Source: UMGS1613 sp963616135
GTDB lineage: Bacteria; Bacillota_I; Bacilli_A; RF39; UBA660
Assembly (NCBI GenBank): GCA_963616135.1
Contig: CAVEJT010000004.1
Location: 1-35,403 of the forward strand
Direction of reading: 5' to 3'
Length of the DNA: 35,403 nucleotides
Shown here: piece after piece, positions 23,206 through 30,649 of the stretch
Position numbering within the stretch: position 1 is the stretch's first letter
How the letters are laid out: each line of letters opens with the position of its first letter
Position numbers and translations under genes: made by a program
The notes under the pieces: generated by a model
Seen by the model: the letters and a program-made list of their open reading frames with translations, nothing else
Databases searched by the model: none
Told to the model about the DNA's origin: nothing

Positions 23206-24427
23206 AAATAAATTTGAAGACATTGTGAGTGGTAAAATCTCATCTCTGTTTGTGGATGCCATTTATGAAAATAAAAAGCCGTATATTAATAAAAGTTGCG
23301 AAGTTCTTTCAAAATTGATGAAGGTTAAAAATAGTGGGGGATTTAGACCAATAGGGCAATGGAAAAATGTATTTGATGTTAAATATGTTGTATTATATTC
23401 AACTAATGAGGATATTTATTGGCAGGATGTATTAGATGAAGAATTTGGAATGTATACATATTTTGGGGATAATCAAACAGCTGGTAGAGAATTACATGAT
23501 ACAAATTTAGGTGGAAACGTAATCTTGCGTGAATCATTCAATTATGCTATGTCTGATAATATTTATGATAGGAAGAAGATTCCACCATTTTTTCTGTTTG
23601 AAAAAACTGAGACGGGGGATATTAAATTTTCTGGTTTGTTAGTTCCAGGCTATAAAGGTATAAATTCTAAGGAATGGCTTACAGCGCTTTGGGCTAAAAG
23701 AAATGAGGGCGGTAGATTTCAAAATTATAAAGCTATATTTACAGTCCTTAATATAGATTCTGGTTCATTAAATAAACCAAATGATTCGTATATTGATTTA
23801 AGATGGCTTGATGATTTAAAAATTGGCAAAGGATATGATAGTGTATATGCACCAACGTCTTGGAAAAAATTTATCGATTCAGGATTATATACCCCACTTA
23901 CTGTTAGTGTTGAAAAACAAATAAGAACTAAAAATGAACAGTTGCCAAATAGTAAAGATAAAATGGAAATGTTAGATATAATAATAAATTATTTTCGGGA
24001 TTATCCATATTTATTTGAAGAATTTGCAATATTAATAACTACTTTGTCAGATTCAAATATTATTAATTGTCAAAATACACGTCCTTCTAAAGATGGTGGA
24101 AGAGATGGTATTGGCGAATATAGAATTTTAAATAATTTATCTGTTGGTTTGAAAACTACTTTTGCACTTGAGGCTAAATGTTATAGTTTATCAAATTCAG
24201 TTGGTGTTAAAGAAACGTCACGTTTAATTTCAAGAATTAAGCATAGGGAGTTTGGCGTTTTTGTTACTACATCATATGTGGCCAATCAAGCTTATGAAGA
24301 AATTGTCGAAGATAATCATCCTATTGCTATTGTTTCTGGTGCGGATATAATTGATATTTTATATAAAAATGATGTAACAGATAAAGATGAATTAATAAAG
24401 TTTTTAATAAGCAATTTTCATAAATAA
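23198..24427 (+). CDS. Restriction endonuclease: AspBHI-like N-terminus and Mrr-type catalytic domain
   Basis: ATG 23198, 8 bp inside the upstream gene and preceded by GGAG, gives 409 residues. The N-terminal half (VKYVVLYSTNEDIYWQD, FGMYTYFGDNQTAGRELHDT, GLLVPGYKG) resembles the N-terminal recognition domain of AspBHI/MspJI-family enzymes, which read methylated cytosine. The C-terminal part has SKDGGRDGIGEY with D303, ALEAK with E325 and K327, and GVKETSRLISRIKHREFGVFVTTS, an Mrr-like PD-(D/E)XK core. It is probably the DNA-cutting subunit. Being next to a 5mC methyltransferase is unexpected if the N-terminus truly reads 5mC; a diverged reader would resolve this. A terminator follows. Confidence 0.8.
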   Translation: MNKNKFEDIVSGKISSLFVDAIYENKKPYINKSCEVLSKLMKVKNSGGFRPIGQWKNVFDVKYVVLYSTNEDIYWQDVLDEEFGMYTYFGDNQTAGRELHDTNLGGNVILRESFNYAMSDNIYDRKKIPPFFLFEKTETGDIKFSGLLVPGYKGINSKEWLTALWAKRNEGGRFQNYKAIFTVLNIDSGSLNKPNDSYIDLRWLDDLKIGKGYDSVYAPTSWKKFIDSGLYTPLTVSVEKQIRTKNEQLPNSKDKMEMLDIIINYFRDYPYLFEEFAILITTLSDSNIINCQNTRPSKDGGRDGIGEYRILNNLSVGLKTTFALEAKCYSLSNSVGVKETSRLISRIKHREFGVFVTTSYVANQAYEEIVEDNHPIAIVSGADIIDILYKNDVTDKDELIKFLISNFHK

Positions 24428-24451
24428 AGTTCATTATGTTTTTGTTTAAAG

Positions 24452-24482
24452 CATACCTTTAAAATAGGAGGTATGTTTTTTT
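24452..24482 (+). terminator. Operon terminator overlapping the ribosome binding site of the 39-codon ORF
   Basis: CATACCT (24452-24458) pairs with AGGTATG (24468-24474), followed by a run of Ts. The 3' arm contains the AGGAGG-type site (24467-24472) for ATG 24483, so folding of this hairpin would hide the site, and the same bases serve both roles. Confidence 0.7.
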
Positions 24483-24602
24483 ATGCCAAAAAATAAAAAA
24501 ATAGTATATTTAGAAGATAAATTTAGTAAAGAAAAAAATATTAGAGATATTTTAATTGAATATTTAATAAAAAAATTAAATAATGATCAGATTTCTTTTT
24601 AG
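24483..24602 (+). CDS. Small charged protein (39 residues) upstream of the recombinase
   Basis: The frame from ATG 24483 to TAG 24602 encodes a short basic-acidic peptide (MPKNKKIVYLEDKFSKEKN, then a helix-like IRDILIEYLIKKLNN). AGGAGG lies 10 bp upstream but within the arm of the operon terminator. Small ORFs beside large serine recombinases are sometimes directionality factors or helix-turn-helix-less regulators. I do not recognise this one, and the 39-residue length limits certainty. It is the only candidate excision factor in the element. Confidence 0.45.
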   Translation: MPKNKKIVYLEDKFSKEKNIRDILIEYLIKKLNNDQISF

Positions 24603-24612
24603 ATGATTTGTG

Positions 24613-24638
24613 TTTTTCGAAAAATGATGGTAACATCA
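24613..24638. promoter_or_regulatory. Two palindromes upstream of the recombinase gene
   Basis: TTTTTCGAAAAA (24613-24624) is a perfect palindrome, and TGATG-GTAA-CATCA (24625-24638) is a 5-bp stem with a GNRA-type loop. They adjoin in the 85-bp gap before the recombinase and could be binding sites or RNA structure controlling its expression. Confidence 0.4.
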
Positions 24639-24687
24639 AATTGTCTTAGAAAGGAATCTAGTGAATTAAAAATAAGAAGGAGGGAAA

Positions 24688-26289
24688 ATGTATAATAATT
24701 TACTAGAAAATTATGAGTATAAAGCAGGAATATATATAAGATTATCTCAAGAAGACCGAGATAAAAAATATGAGTCTGAAAGTGAAAGTGTAATTAATCA
24801 AAGAGATATTTTAATGAGTTACATTAAAAATAATGGTTTTGTCTTTTTGGAAGAGTATGTAGATGATGGATATTCTGGAACTAACTTTGATAGACCAGCT
24901 TTTAAAAAAATGATAAAGGATATTCATGATAAAAAAATAAATTTAGTTATTGTTAAAGATTTATCGAGGTTGGGTAGAGATCATGTTAATACAGGATATT
25001 TTATGGAGAGATTTTTTCCAGAGAATAGAGTGAGGTTTATTTCAATTATGGAAAGTTATGATAGTGCAAAAGTTCAAGCTAGTAATGATTCTTCAACTTT
25101 TATAGTTGCTTGTAATGATTATTATAGTAAACAGAATTCTAATAAGATAAGAGATGTTTTACGTTCTAAAAAATTTCAAGGTAAGTATATAGGGAGTGTT
25201 CCATGTTATGGATATATGAGAGATCCAGAAGATAAAGGACATTTAATACCAGATCCTAATACAGCTCCTATAGTAAAAGATATATTTAGTTGGTTTATAT
25301 CTGGAATGAGTATTTCGGATATAGCATCAGTATTAAATAGTAGAGGAGTATTAACTCCTAGTGCTTATAAAAAAATAAATTTAAGTAGTGATGATAGAAG
25401 ATTAAATGAATGGTGTTCTACTTCAATAAGGAAGATTTTAACCAATAGAATGTACACTGGTGATATGGTACAAAATACTCAAACTAAAGTTAATTATAAA
25501 AGTAAGAAAAGAATTAATCTTGATAAAAGTTTATGGATTATAGTTGAAAATACTCACGAACCATTAGTGGATAGACAAGTTTTCGAAACAATTCAAAAAA
25601 ATAGATTAGTAATACCGAAAACAAAAACATATAGAGAAAAAAGATTGTTTGAAAATTTATTGTTTTGTAAAGAATGTGGTAATTATTTAAGTATAAGTCA
25701 TAAGAAAAAATATGATTATTGGACTATAAATTGTAATAAATATGCTAGAGATCCTAAAAAACATAGATGTGAATCTCATTTTATGCCTTATGATGAATTG
25801 GAAAAATCTTTATTAAAGCGTATAAAATCTACTGTTTCTAAATACATTAAAAACATATCAATTGAGAATATAAATAAAAAACTAATTAAACAGGCAGAGT
25901 TATTAGAGAAAAATAAGAACAGTGAATTAATTAGATTGAATAAAGAAAAAGAAAAACACATAAAAAAACTAAATGTGTTAGTATTCGAAGTGTTTGGAAA
26001 AATAGATGAAGAAACATTTAATAGGTTAATGGATATTGAAGACAAAGCAATAGTAGATATTGTAAAAAAAATAAAAGAGTTAGAAAATAAGAAAAATAAT
26101 TCTAAGGAACAAATAGAAAAACTTCCTGATTATACAAAAACAATAAAAGAATTTTTAAATATAAATAATCCAAGCAGAGATTTACTGTTTGCTTTAATAG
26201 ATAGAATTGAAATAGATAAAGATAGAAATATACAAATTACATATAAGTTTGATCTTATAGATGAAGAAAAGTATGAATATAATAAATAA
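24688..26289 (+). CDS. Large serine recombinase (element integrase)
   Basis: Large serine recombinases integrate and excise DNA by concerted double-strand cleavage with a covalent serine intermediate. The 533-residue protein begins with the resolvase domain: AGIYIRLSQED with nucleophile S20, then VDDGYSGTNFDRPAF and LVIVKDLSRLGRDHV. A recombinase domain follows (about residues 165-300), then a zinc ribbon with C327xxC330 and later Cys pairs, then a long coiled coil (about 390-490). Such architecture matches TndX/TnpX and Clostridial integrases. ATG 24688 follows AAGGAGGG. All catalytic motifs are present and the frame is intact. The right core of the element lies 30 bp after its stop. Confidence 0.93.
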   Translation: MYNNLLENYEYKAGIYIRLSQEDRDKKYESESESVINQRDILMSYIKNNGFVFLEEYVDDGYSGTNFDRPAFKKMIKDIHDKKINLVIVKDLSRLGRDHVNTGYFMERFFPENRVRFISIMESYDSAKVQASNDSSTFIVACNDYYSKQNSNKIRDVLRSKKFQGKYIGSVPCYGYMRDPEDKGHLIPDPNTAPIVKDIFSWFISGMSISDIASVLNSRGVLTPSAYKKINLSSDDRRLNEWCSTSIRKILTNRMYTGDMVQNTQTKVNYKSKKRINLDKSLWIIVENTHEPLVDRQVFETIQKNRLVIPKTKTYREKRLFENLLFCKECGNYLSISHKKKYDYWTINCNKYARDPKKHRCESHFMPYDELEKSLLKRIKSTVSKYIKNISIENINKKLIKQAELLEKNKNSELIRLNKEKEKHIKKLNVLVFEVFGKIDEETFNRLMDIEDKAIVDIVKKIKELENKKNNSKEQIEKLPDYTKTIKEFLNINNPSRDLLFALIDRIEIDKDRNIQITYKFDLIDEEKYEYNK

Positions 26290-26318
26290 TTATTTGTAGC
26301 TACGTATTTTCTGTGACC

Positions 26319-26323
26319 GAGGT
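26319..26323 (+). other. attR core (GAGGT)
   Basis: The right junction: bases to the left (CTGTGACC) belong to the element, and from GGTGATGGTGCT on they belong to the amidase gene. The same pentamer also occurs at 26336-26340, but joining there breaks the frame, so 26319-26323 is the supported core. Confidence 0.8.
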
Positions 26324-27253
26324 GGTGATGGTGCTGAGGTAATCTATGCCTTGCGAAACAAATCCACTTTATCTAATTTAATTCTTACAGAGTTATCAAA
26401 TGAAGGTCAAAATATACGTAAGGCATACCAAAGGAGATTACCAAGCAATACTGCTAAAGACTACTATTTTATGCAAAGAAATACTGGTAATACAGAAGCA
26501 ATTACCGTAGAATATGGATTTTTAGATAGTAAAGGTGACGATGTAAATCAATTAAAAAATAATTGGAAAAATTATGCAGAGGCAGTAGTAAGAGCAATCG
26601 TAGAATACTTAAATCTTACATACATACCAGTAGAAGGTGGAAATTATCATACAGTAAAAAGTGGAGATAGTCTTTGGAGTATAGCCAAAAAATATAATGT
26701 AAGTGTAGCAGACCTTAAAACAGCTAATGGACTTACAAGTTCAATGTTAAGTATAGGTCAGGTATTGAAAATTCCACAAAAAGAACAAACATCACCAAAA
26801 GACAATGTTTATGTAGTTAAAAGTGGAGATAGCTTATATAAAATAGCCCAAAATTATGATACAACAGTAAATGAAATAATGAAATTAAATAATTTAACAT
26901 CTACAAATTTGAGTATAGGTCAAGTGCTAGAAATACCTAAGAGTGATAAAACTAGTGAAATAACTTATACAGTAAAAAGTGGGGATAGTCTTTATAAAAT
27001 TGCATCATCAAATGGTATAACCGTAGATGAATTAAAAAAATATAACAATTTATCTTCTAATTTATTAAGTATAGGTCAAACTTTAAAGATACCAGGAAAA
27101 CAATCGACAAGTTCTAATACCTATACAGTAAAGAGTGGAGATAGTTTATACAAAATTGCACAAAGTAATAATACAACTGTAAATGAATTGATGAAATTAA
27201 ATAATCTTAATAGTACATTATTAAGTATAGGTCAAGTGTTAAAGTTAAAATAA
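26324..27253 (+). pseudogene. Amidase C-terminal half with four LysM repeats, separated from its start by the element
   Basis: From the right junction the frame reads GDGAEVIYALRNK, then VEYGFLDSKGD, where the Glu (residue 149 of the rejoined protein) is the catalytic amidase Glu. Four LysM repeats follow, each about 45-50 residues and starting with a VKSGDSL motif, ending with SIGQ-x-LKI/LKL. LysM modules bind N-acetylglucosamine in cell wall glycan. There is no start codon at the join; TTG 26351 is the first possible one but has no good ribosome binding site, so expression is doubtful while the element is present. The rejoined protein would have 395 residues. No signal peptide is seen. Repeat similarity makes this region prone to recombination. 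Confidence 0.88.
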
Positions 27254-27285
27254 AAATTCTTTAGTAATAAACTAAAGAATTTTTT
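27254..27285. terminator. Bidirectional terminator after the amidase gene
   Basis: AAATTCTTTAGT (27254-27265) pairs with ACTAAAGAATTT (27271-27282) across a 5-nt loop, with A-runs before and T-runs after, serving the amidase and the convergent minus-strand gene. Confidence 0.8.
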
Positions 27286-27595
27286 ATATATATTTTATTA
27301 AATATGGAAAACCAAAACATACTATAAGTAAGAATAGTATAAATAATATAATAACAAATGTATAATTAACATTTTCACCTTTATTTTTATTGCTATCATC
27401 ATTAGATGCCTCTATTTTATTTATAAAATTCTCTTTTGATTGGTCAACAGTTGGTATATCCTGTAGAGTTGTGAGAGGTGCTTGTACATTTTGATTATTA
27501 TTAAGGGGTTGCCCTGTCATAGGATCAAAATTAAGTACATTATTATTTAGTGGTTTACCAGTCATTGGGTCAAATTTTAGTCCATTATTATTCAT
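27284..27595 (-). CDS. Small C-terminally anchored protein with two FDPMTG repeats
   Basis: The 103-residue product starts with two copies of an FDPMTGxPLNNN unit, the second preceded by NVLN, followed by a polar linker and one hydrophobic C-terminal helix (FVIILFILFLLIVCFGFPYLI). The FDPMTG phrase appears in the N-terminal part of various small membrane proteins of low-GC Gram-positives. Function unknown. A GAAAGGAAATG site precedes the start, and it lies 15 bp downstream of the gene at 27610, so the two may form one minus-strand operon. Confidence 0.6.
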   Translation of the reverse strand: MNNNGLKFDPMTGKPLNNNVLNFDPMTGQPLNNNQNVQAPLTTLQDIPTVDQSKENFINKIEASNDDSNKNKGENVNYTFVIILFILFLLIVCFGFPYLIKYI

Positions 27596-27609
27596 ATTAC
27601 ATTTCCTTT

Positions 27610-28410
27610 CTAATTAGAATAGATTGTGTTAGTATTAGGCATTAATTTTTTTTGATAACCTTTTTCTTCAGTTTTTGTGACTTGATTTTCACTTATATCT
27701 TCATTAGTATCTTCACCAATTATTTTAAATTCACCATTATTTTCAGTGATTTTATACATTTTTTCGTCTTTATCTATAAATACGCCTTTATTTAAATCAA
27801 TTCGTATTAATCCATCTATACTACTTTCATAATCTTTAGCTATTAAATATAATTGTTGTTCTTCATAGCTTAAACTAGAGAAAATAATATCTTTTAAATA
27901 TTGAAAATTTAGTGTTCTTTTTGTATTTTTCTCTAACTCATTCATCATATTCTCTGTGTTTTTTTGCGCATCTGATGTTTGAAATGAATCACTTGTTTCT
28001 TGTAAGTCATTCATTTGAGCTTTCAAATCTTTGTTAGCGCCTGTATTATCAAAATAAAAGTTTTTATTTTTACCACTATAAGAGTTTAATTCATTATTAT
28101 CAAAGTTAACGGTCTTAATTTTATCATTTTCAAATGACTGCTTTTTCTTAGTAAGTTTTCTTAAATTATCTAGTATCATAACGTAATGTTCTTCTTTTAG
28201 TGTATTTCCAAAGTGCTTAACAACATTACTAAGATTATTATTTTTAAGACAATCTTGATAAGTTTTATTATTTTCAATGAACCTTTCTAAATCTCCATCA
28301 AATCTATTGTTGTTTAAAATTTCCATTATTTTAGTAACAATAGCTCTCTCTTGAATTCTTTTATCTGGAGTATCTAAAATAGTTTCATATTCTTTATAAT
28401 CATATCTCAT
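27610..28410 (-). CDS. Unknown soluble protein, possibly helical
   Basis: The 266-residue product has no signal peptide or membrane helix. Its first 100 residues are helical in appearance (YKEYETILDTPDKRIQERAIV), the middle is Asn/Asp-rich and low in complexity, and the C-terminal part contains a short strand-rich region (GLIRIDLNKGVFIDKDEKMYKI). I recognise no family. It has a GGAGGATT-type ribosome binding site and is followed 15 bp later by the FDPMTG-repeat gene. The bidirectional hairpin between it and rlmD separates it from that operon. Confidence 0.55.
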   Translation of the reverse strand: MRYDYKEYETILDTPDKRIQERAIVTKIMEILNNNRFDGDLERFIENNKTYQDCLKNNNLSNVVKHFGNTLKEEHYVMILDNLRKLTKKKQSFENDKIKTVNFDNNELNSYSGKNKNFYFDNTGANKDLKAQMNDLQETSDSFQTSDAQKNTENMMNELEKNTKRTLNFQYLKDIIFSSLSYEEQQLYLIAKDYESSIDGLIRIDLNKGVFIDKDEKMYKITENNGEFKIIGEDTNEDISENQVTKTEEKGYQKKLMPNTNTIYSN

Positions 28411-28460
28411 AAGAATCCTCCTTATAGTTTACATTTGAATTGTATCAGAAAAATCTTTAA

Positions 28461-28493
28461 AAAAATAGCCAAAACAAGGTTAAAGCTATTTTT
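28461..28493. terminator. Bidirectional hairpin, 5' side of the unknown gene and 3' side of rlmD
   Basis: AAAAATAGC (28461-28469) pairs with GCTATTTTT (28485-28493) with a 15-nt loop. On the minus strand it lies just after rlmD and ends in a T-run, suiting termination of rlmD; the plus orientation also has a T-run. Confidence 0.6.
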
Positions 28494-28520
28494 TTTAATA
28501 TAACAATGTAAAATTTTACA

Positions 28521-29717
28521 TTATTTTTTATCAAGTAGACAAATGCACTCTACATGTTTAGTATTTGGAAACATATCAAATGGTGTTATTTCTATAATAT
28601 CATACTTTTCATTTAATATTTTTAAGTCTCTTACAAGTGTCATAGGGTCACATGAAACATATATAATTCTTTTACTATTAATATTTAAAATATTTGTAAT
28701 AGTTTCATTATTTAATCCACTTCTAGGTGGATCAACAATTATAATGTCTGGTTTAAATTTTATATTATTAATGCACTTGCCACTATCTCCACATATAAAT
28801 TCTATATTATTAACATTATTTAAATTTTTATTTTTATTGGCATCTTCTATAGCATATTTATTAATTTCAATACCAATAACTTTTTTACAATTATTACTTA
28901 CATATATTCCTATTGTACCTGTACCACAGTATAAATCTAACACAGAATCTTGGTTTATATAATTTTTAATCTTATCATATAACTTTTCACATACTTTATT
29001 GTTAACTTGAAAGAAAGAATCTGGTGATATTAAAAATTTAAACTTTCCTATGTTACTTATTATATAAGGACTTCCATATACAAGTTTATAAACTCCATTA
29101 ATTTTTAAATAAACAGAATCACAAAAGTCCTTAATTGGCTCTATATCTATAGAATCATTATAAGCTTCTATTGTAATCATAATAGTATTACTTACTCTAC
29201 ATACAATTTTATTAATATTTTTTAAATTTAATTTATTTAAATGAGGAATAATACTATTAATTTTTTCGTTGCACAAAAGACATTTATCAATTTTTATTAT
29301 AGTATTAGATTCTTCTTCAAATAGACCTAATATTCCATTATTAACTTGAAATGTTATTTTATTTCGGTAGTAAAAATTACAATCATCAAATTCAATTTTA
29401 TTAATTTTAATATTGTTATTTAAATATTTTGCTATTATATTTTTAATCTTATTTTCTTTGAATTTTAATTGATCTATATAATTTAAGTGTAATAAATCAC
29501 AACCACCACACTTATCATAATATTTACATGGACTTTCTATTCTATTTGGAGATTTTTTTATAAATTTGTTTGTACTAGCTTCTATGAATTTTTTCTTTTC
29601 CTTCAATATTTTTATATCAACAATTTCTCCAGGTATAGCGCCTCTTACAAATACAATTTTATCATTTAATCTTCCAATACCTTTACCATTATGATCAAAA
29701 TCAGTTATTTCTATCAT
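28521..29717 (-). CDS. rlmD: 23S rRNA (uracil-5-)-methyltransferase RlmD/RlmCD-like
   Basis: This enzyme methylates C5 of uridines in 23S rRNA using SAM. The 398-residue protein has an N-terminal TRAM-like domain, an iron-sulfur site of cysteines (CKYYDKCGGCDLLH plus a later CLLC), the SAM motif VLDLYCGTGTIGIYVS, and the catalytic region with DPPRSGLNNE and IYVSCDPMTLVRDL, where the Cys is the nucleophile. HVECICLL near the end carries the general-base Glu. In Gram-positives a single enzyme often does the work of E. coli RlmC and RlmD, so the symbol is by family. The start at 29717 has a GGTGGTTG-type site. Confidence 0.9.
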   Translation of the reverse strand: MIEITDFDHNGKGIGRLNDKIVFVRGAIPGEIVDIKILKEKKKFIEASTNKFIKKSPNRIESPCKYYDKCGGCDLLHLNYIDQLKFKENKIKNIIAKYLNNNIKINKIEFDDCNFYYRNKITFQVNNGILGLFEEESNTIIKIDKCLLCNEKINSIIPHLNKLNLKNINKIVCRVSNTIMITIEAYNDSIDIEPIKDFCDSVYLKINGVYKLVYGSPYIISNIGKFKFLISPDSFFQVNNKVCEKLYDKIKNYINQDSVLDLYCGTGTIGIYVSNNCKKVIGIEINKYAIEDANKNKNLNNVNNIEFICGDSGKCINNIKFKPDIIIVDPPRSGLNNETITNILNINSKRIIYVSCDPMTLVRDLKILNEKYDIIEITPFDMFPNTKHVECICLLDKK

Positions 29718-29742
29718 ACAACCACCAAAATTATTATAACAT

Positions 29743-30363
29743 TTATTTTTTTGTTGTAGATGTTAATTTTAAAATATTATATAAATTTTCATATACTTTA
29801 CTATTTTTATTTAACGATTTAAATTCATTTAGTATTGTTTGTTTATTTTTTTCTTTTTTTCCATAACATTCAAAATAAATATATTCTAATTTTTTAGTAT
29901 CGATTTTTCTAAGTTCGTTATCTATAAATTTTTTTTCATTTATTTCTTTTCTTGTTTCAAAAGATACATTTTCTTTACATAATTTTTCATAATCAATATC
30001 TTTTTCTTTCAATTTTCTTGATACTTCAAGTACATCTAATTCTTCATCTACTAATAAACTCGACTTTTTAATACTTTTTCCGAATTCATCAAATTCTATA
30101 CCAATTACATTACTATCATCACAAAAAAGTGCACATAAATGTGGAGTAGTTGCTATATTCCATATTTCTGTCTTGTTATGCACACACTTTACAAATTCCT
30201 CACTAAGTTTTACACAAAAAGCAGTTAAATTTTTTAAATTTTCCTCACTTATTTTAAAAATAGGCATTTTTTTAATGTGCATAAGTTTATCACATTTATT
30301 CCAATCAAAAAAATCAATTAAATTATTATTTAAATTAAGCGTTATATCATAAATATAATTCAT
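29743..30363 (-). CDS. DUF3603/YjbA-like protein
   Basis: The 206-residue protein starts MNYIYDITLNL, followed by FFDWNKCDKLMHIKKMPIFKI, which resembles the opening of DUF3603 proteins such as Bacillus YjbA. The second half is Lys/Glu-rich and helical. It is cytosolic and has no known activity. Its start (30363) overlaps the end of the small membrane protein gene at 30347, and it is followed 26 bp later by rlmD, so the three minus-strand genes look co-transcribed. Family assignment is tentative. Confidence 0.5.
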   Translation of the reverse strand: MNYIYDITLNLNNNLIDFFDWNKCDKLMHIKKMPIFKISEENLKNLTAFCVKLSEEFVKCVHNKTEIWNIATTPHLCALFCDDSNVIGIEFDEFGKSIKKSSLLVDEELDVLEVSRKLKEKDIDYEKLCKENVSFETRKEINEKKFIDNELRKIDTKKLEYIYFECYGKKEKNKQTILNEFKSLNKNSKVYENLYNILKLTSTTKK

Positions 30364-30565
30364 GTTTTCCTCCTATAGTCATAGATATAATAATTATAAT
30401 AATTCCAATAGGTGCATTTAAACACTCTATTCTTCTAATTATAAAGTTGACATATTCTAAAAAATTATACCCAATATTTAATAAATTTAAATAACTAATA
30501 ATATATACACAACCAATAGTAGTAAGTCCAAATCCAAATAAGAATAAAAAAATTCTAAGTAACAT
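30347..30565 (-). CDS. Small two-helix membrane protein
   Basis: The 72-residue product has two hydrophobic helices (MLLRIFLFLFGFGLTTIGCVYII and APIGIIIIIISMTIGG) separated by a short loop rich in charged residues (YVNFIIRRIEC). Similar small proteins occur in Bacillota without known function. It is the first gene of the minus-strand unit leading to rlmD and overlaps the next gene by 17 bp. TGGAACT upstream on the minus strand is a weak ribosome binding site. Confidence 0.6.
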   Translation of the reverse strand: MLLRIFLFLFGFGLTTIGCVYIISYLNLLNIGYNFLEYVNFIIRRIECLNAPIGIIIIIISMTIGGKHELYL

Positions 30566-30628
30566 AGTTCCACCTAATAAATTTTATTATATTATAAATT
30601 TTTTATTTATTATTTTTTAAATTTGTTA

Positions 30629-30634
30629 TATAAT
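30629..30634 (+). promoter_or_regulatory. Candidate -10 element of uppP
   Basis: TATAAT lies 15 bp before ATG 30650, with the ribosome binding site AGGTGAT between. No strong -35 is evident. Confidence 0.5.
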
Positions 30635-30649
30635 TAAATAGGTGATTAT

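Larger units (their letters stand above)
17242..26323 (+). mobile_element. 9,077-bp serine-recombinase integrative element carrying a restriction-like system
   Basis: The element lies between two copies of GAGGT inside a split amidase gene. Deleting one core and everything between (9,077 bp) restores an uninterrupted 395-codon frame. Its cargo, all on the plus strand, is a five-gene restriction-like operon, a 39-codon ORF, and a large serine recombinase whose stop codon lies 30 bp from the right core. No conjugation, replication or phage structural gene is present, so it resembles a minimal defence-carrying integrative element that can move or excise but needs help to transfer. The exact crossover within the shared bases cannot be fixed from sequence. 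Confidence 0.85.

Noticed and set aside
17387..24427. DISARM system
   Set aside because: DISARM also has a 5mC methyltransferase and a helicase, but needs a DUF1998 protein and a PLD-type nuclease. Here the ATPase is Z1-type, a GHKL protein is present and the nucleases are PD-(D/E)XK.
26336..26340. A second GAGGT as alternative right core of the element
   Set aside because: Joining the left half here shifts the reading frame and destroys the continuous amidase sequence, whereas joining at 26319-26323 restores it.
28543..28962. Plus-strand 139-codon frame opposite rlmD
   Set aside because: It is the complement of a well-supported rRNA methyltransferase and has the hydrophobic low-complexity content typical of antisense frames in A+T-rich DNA.
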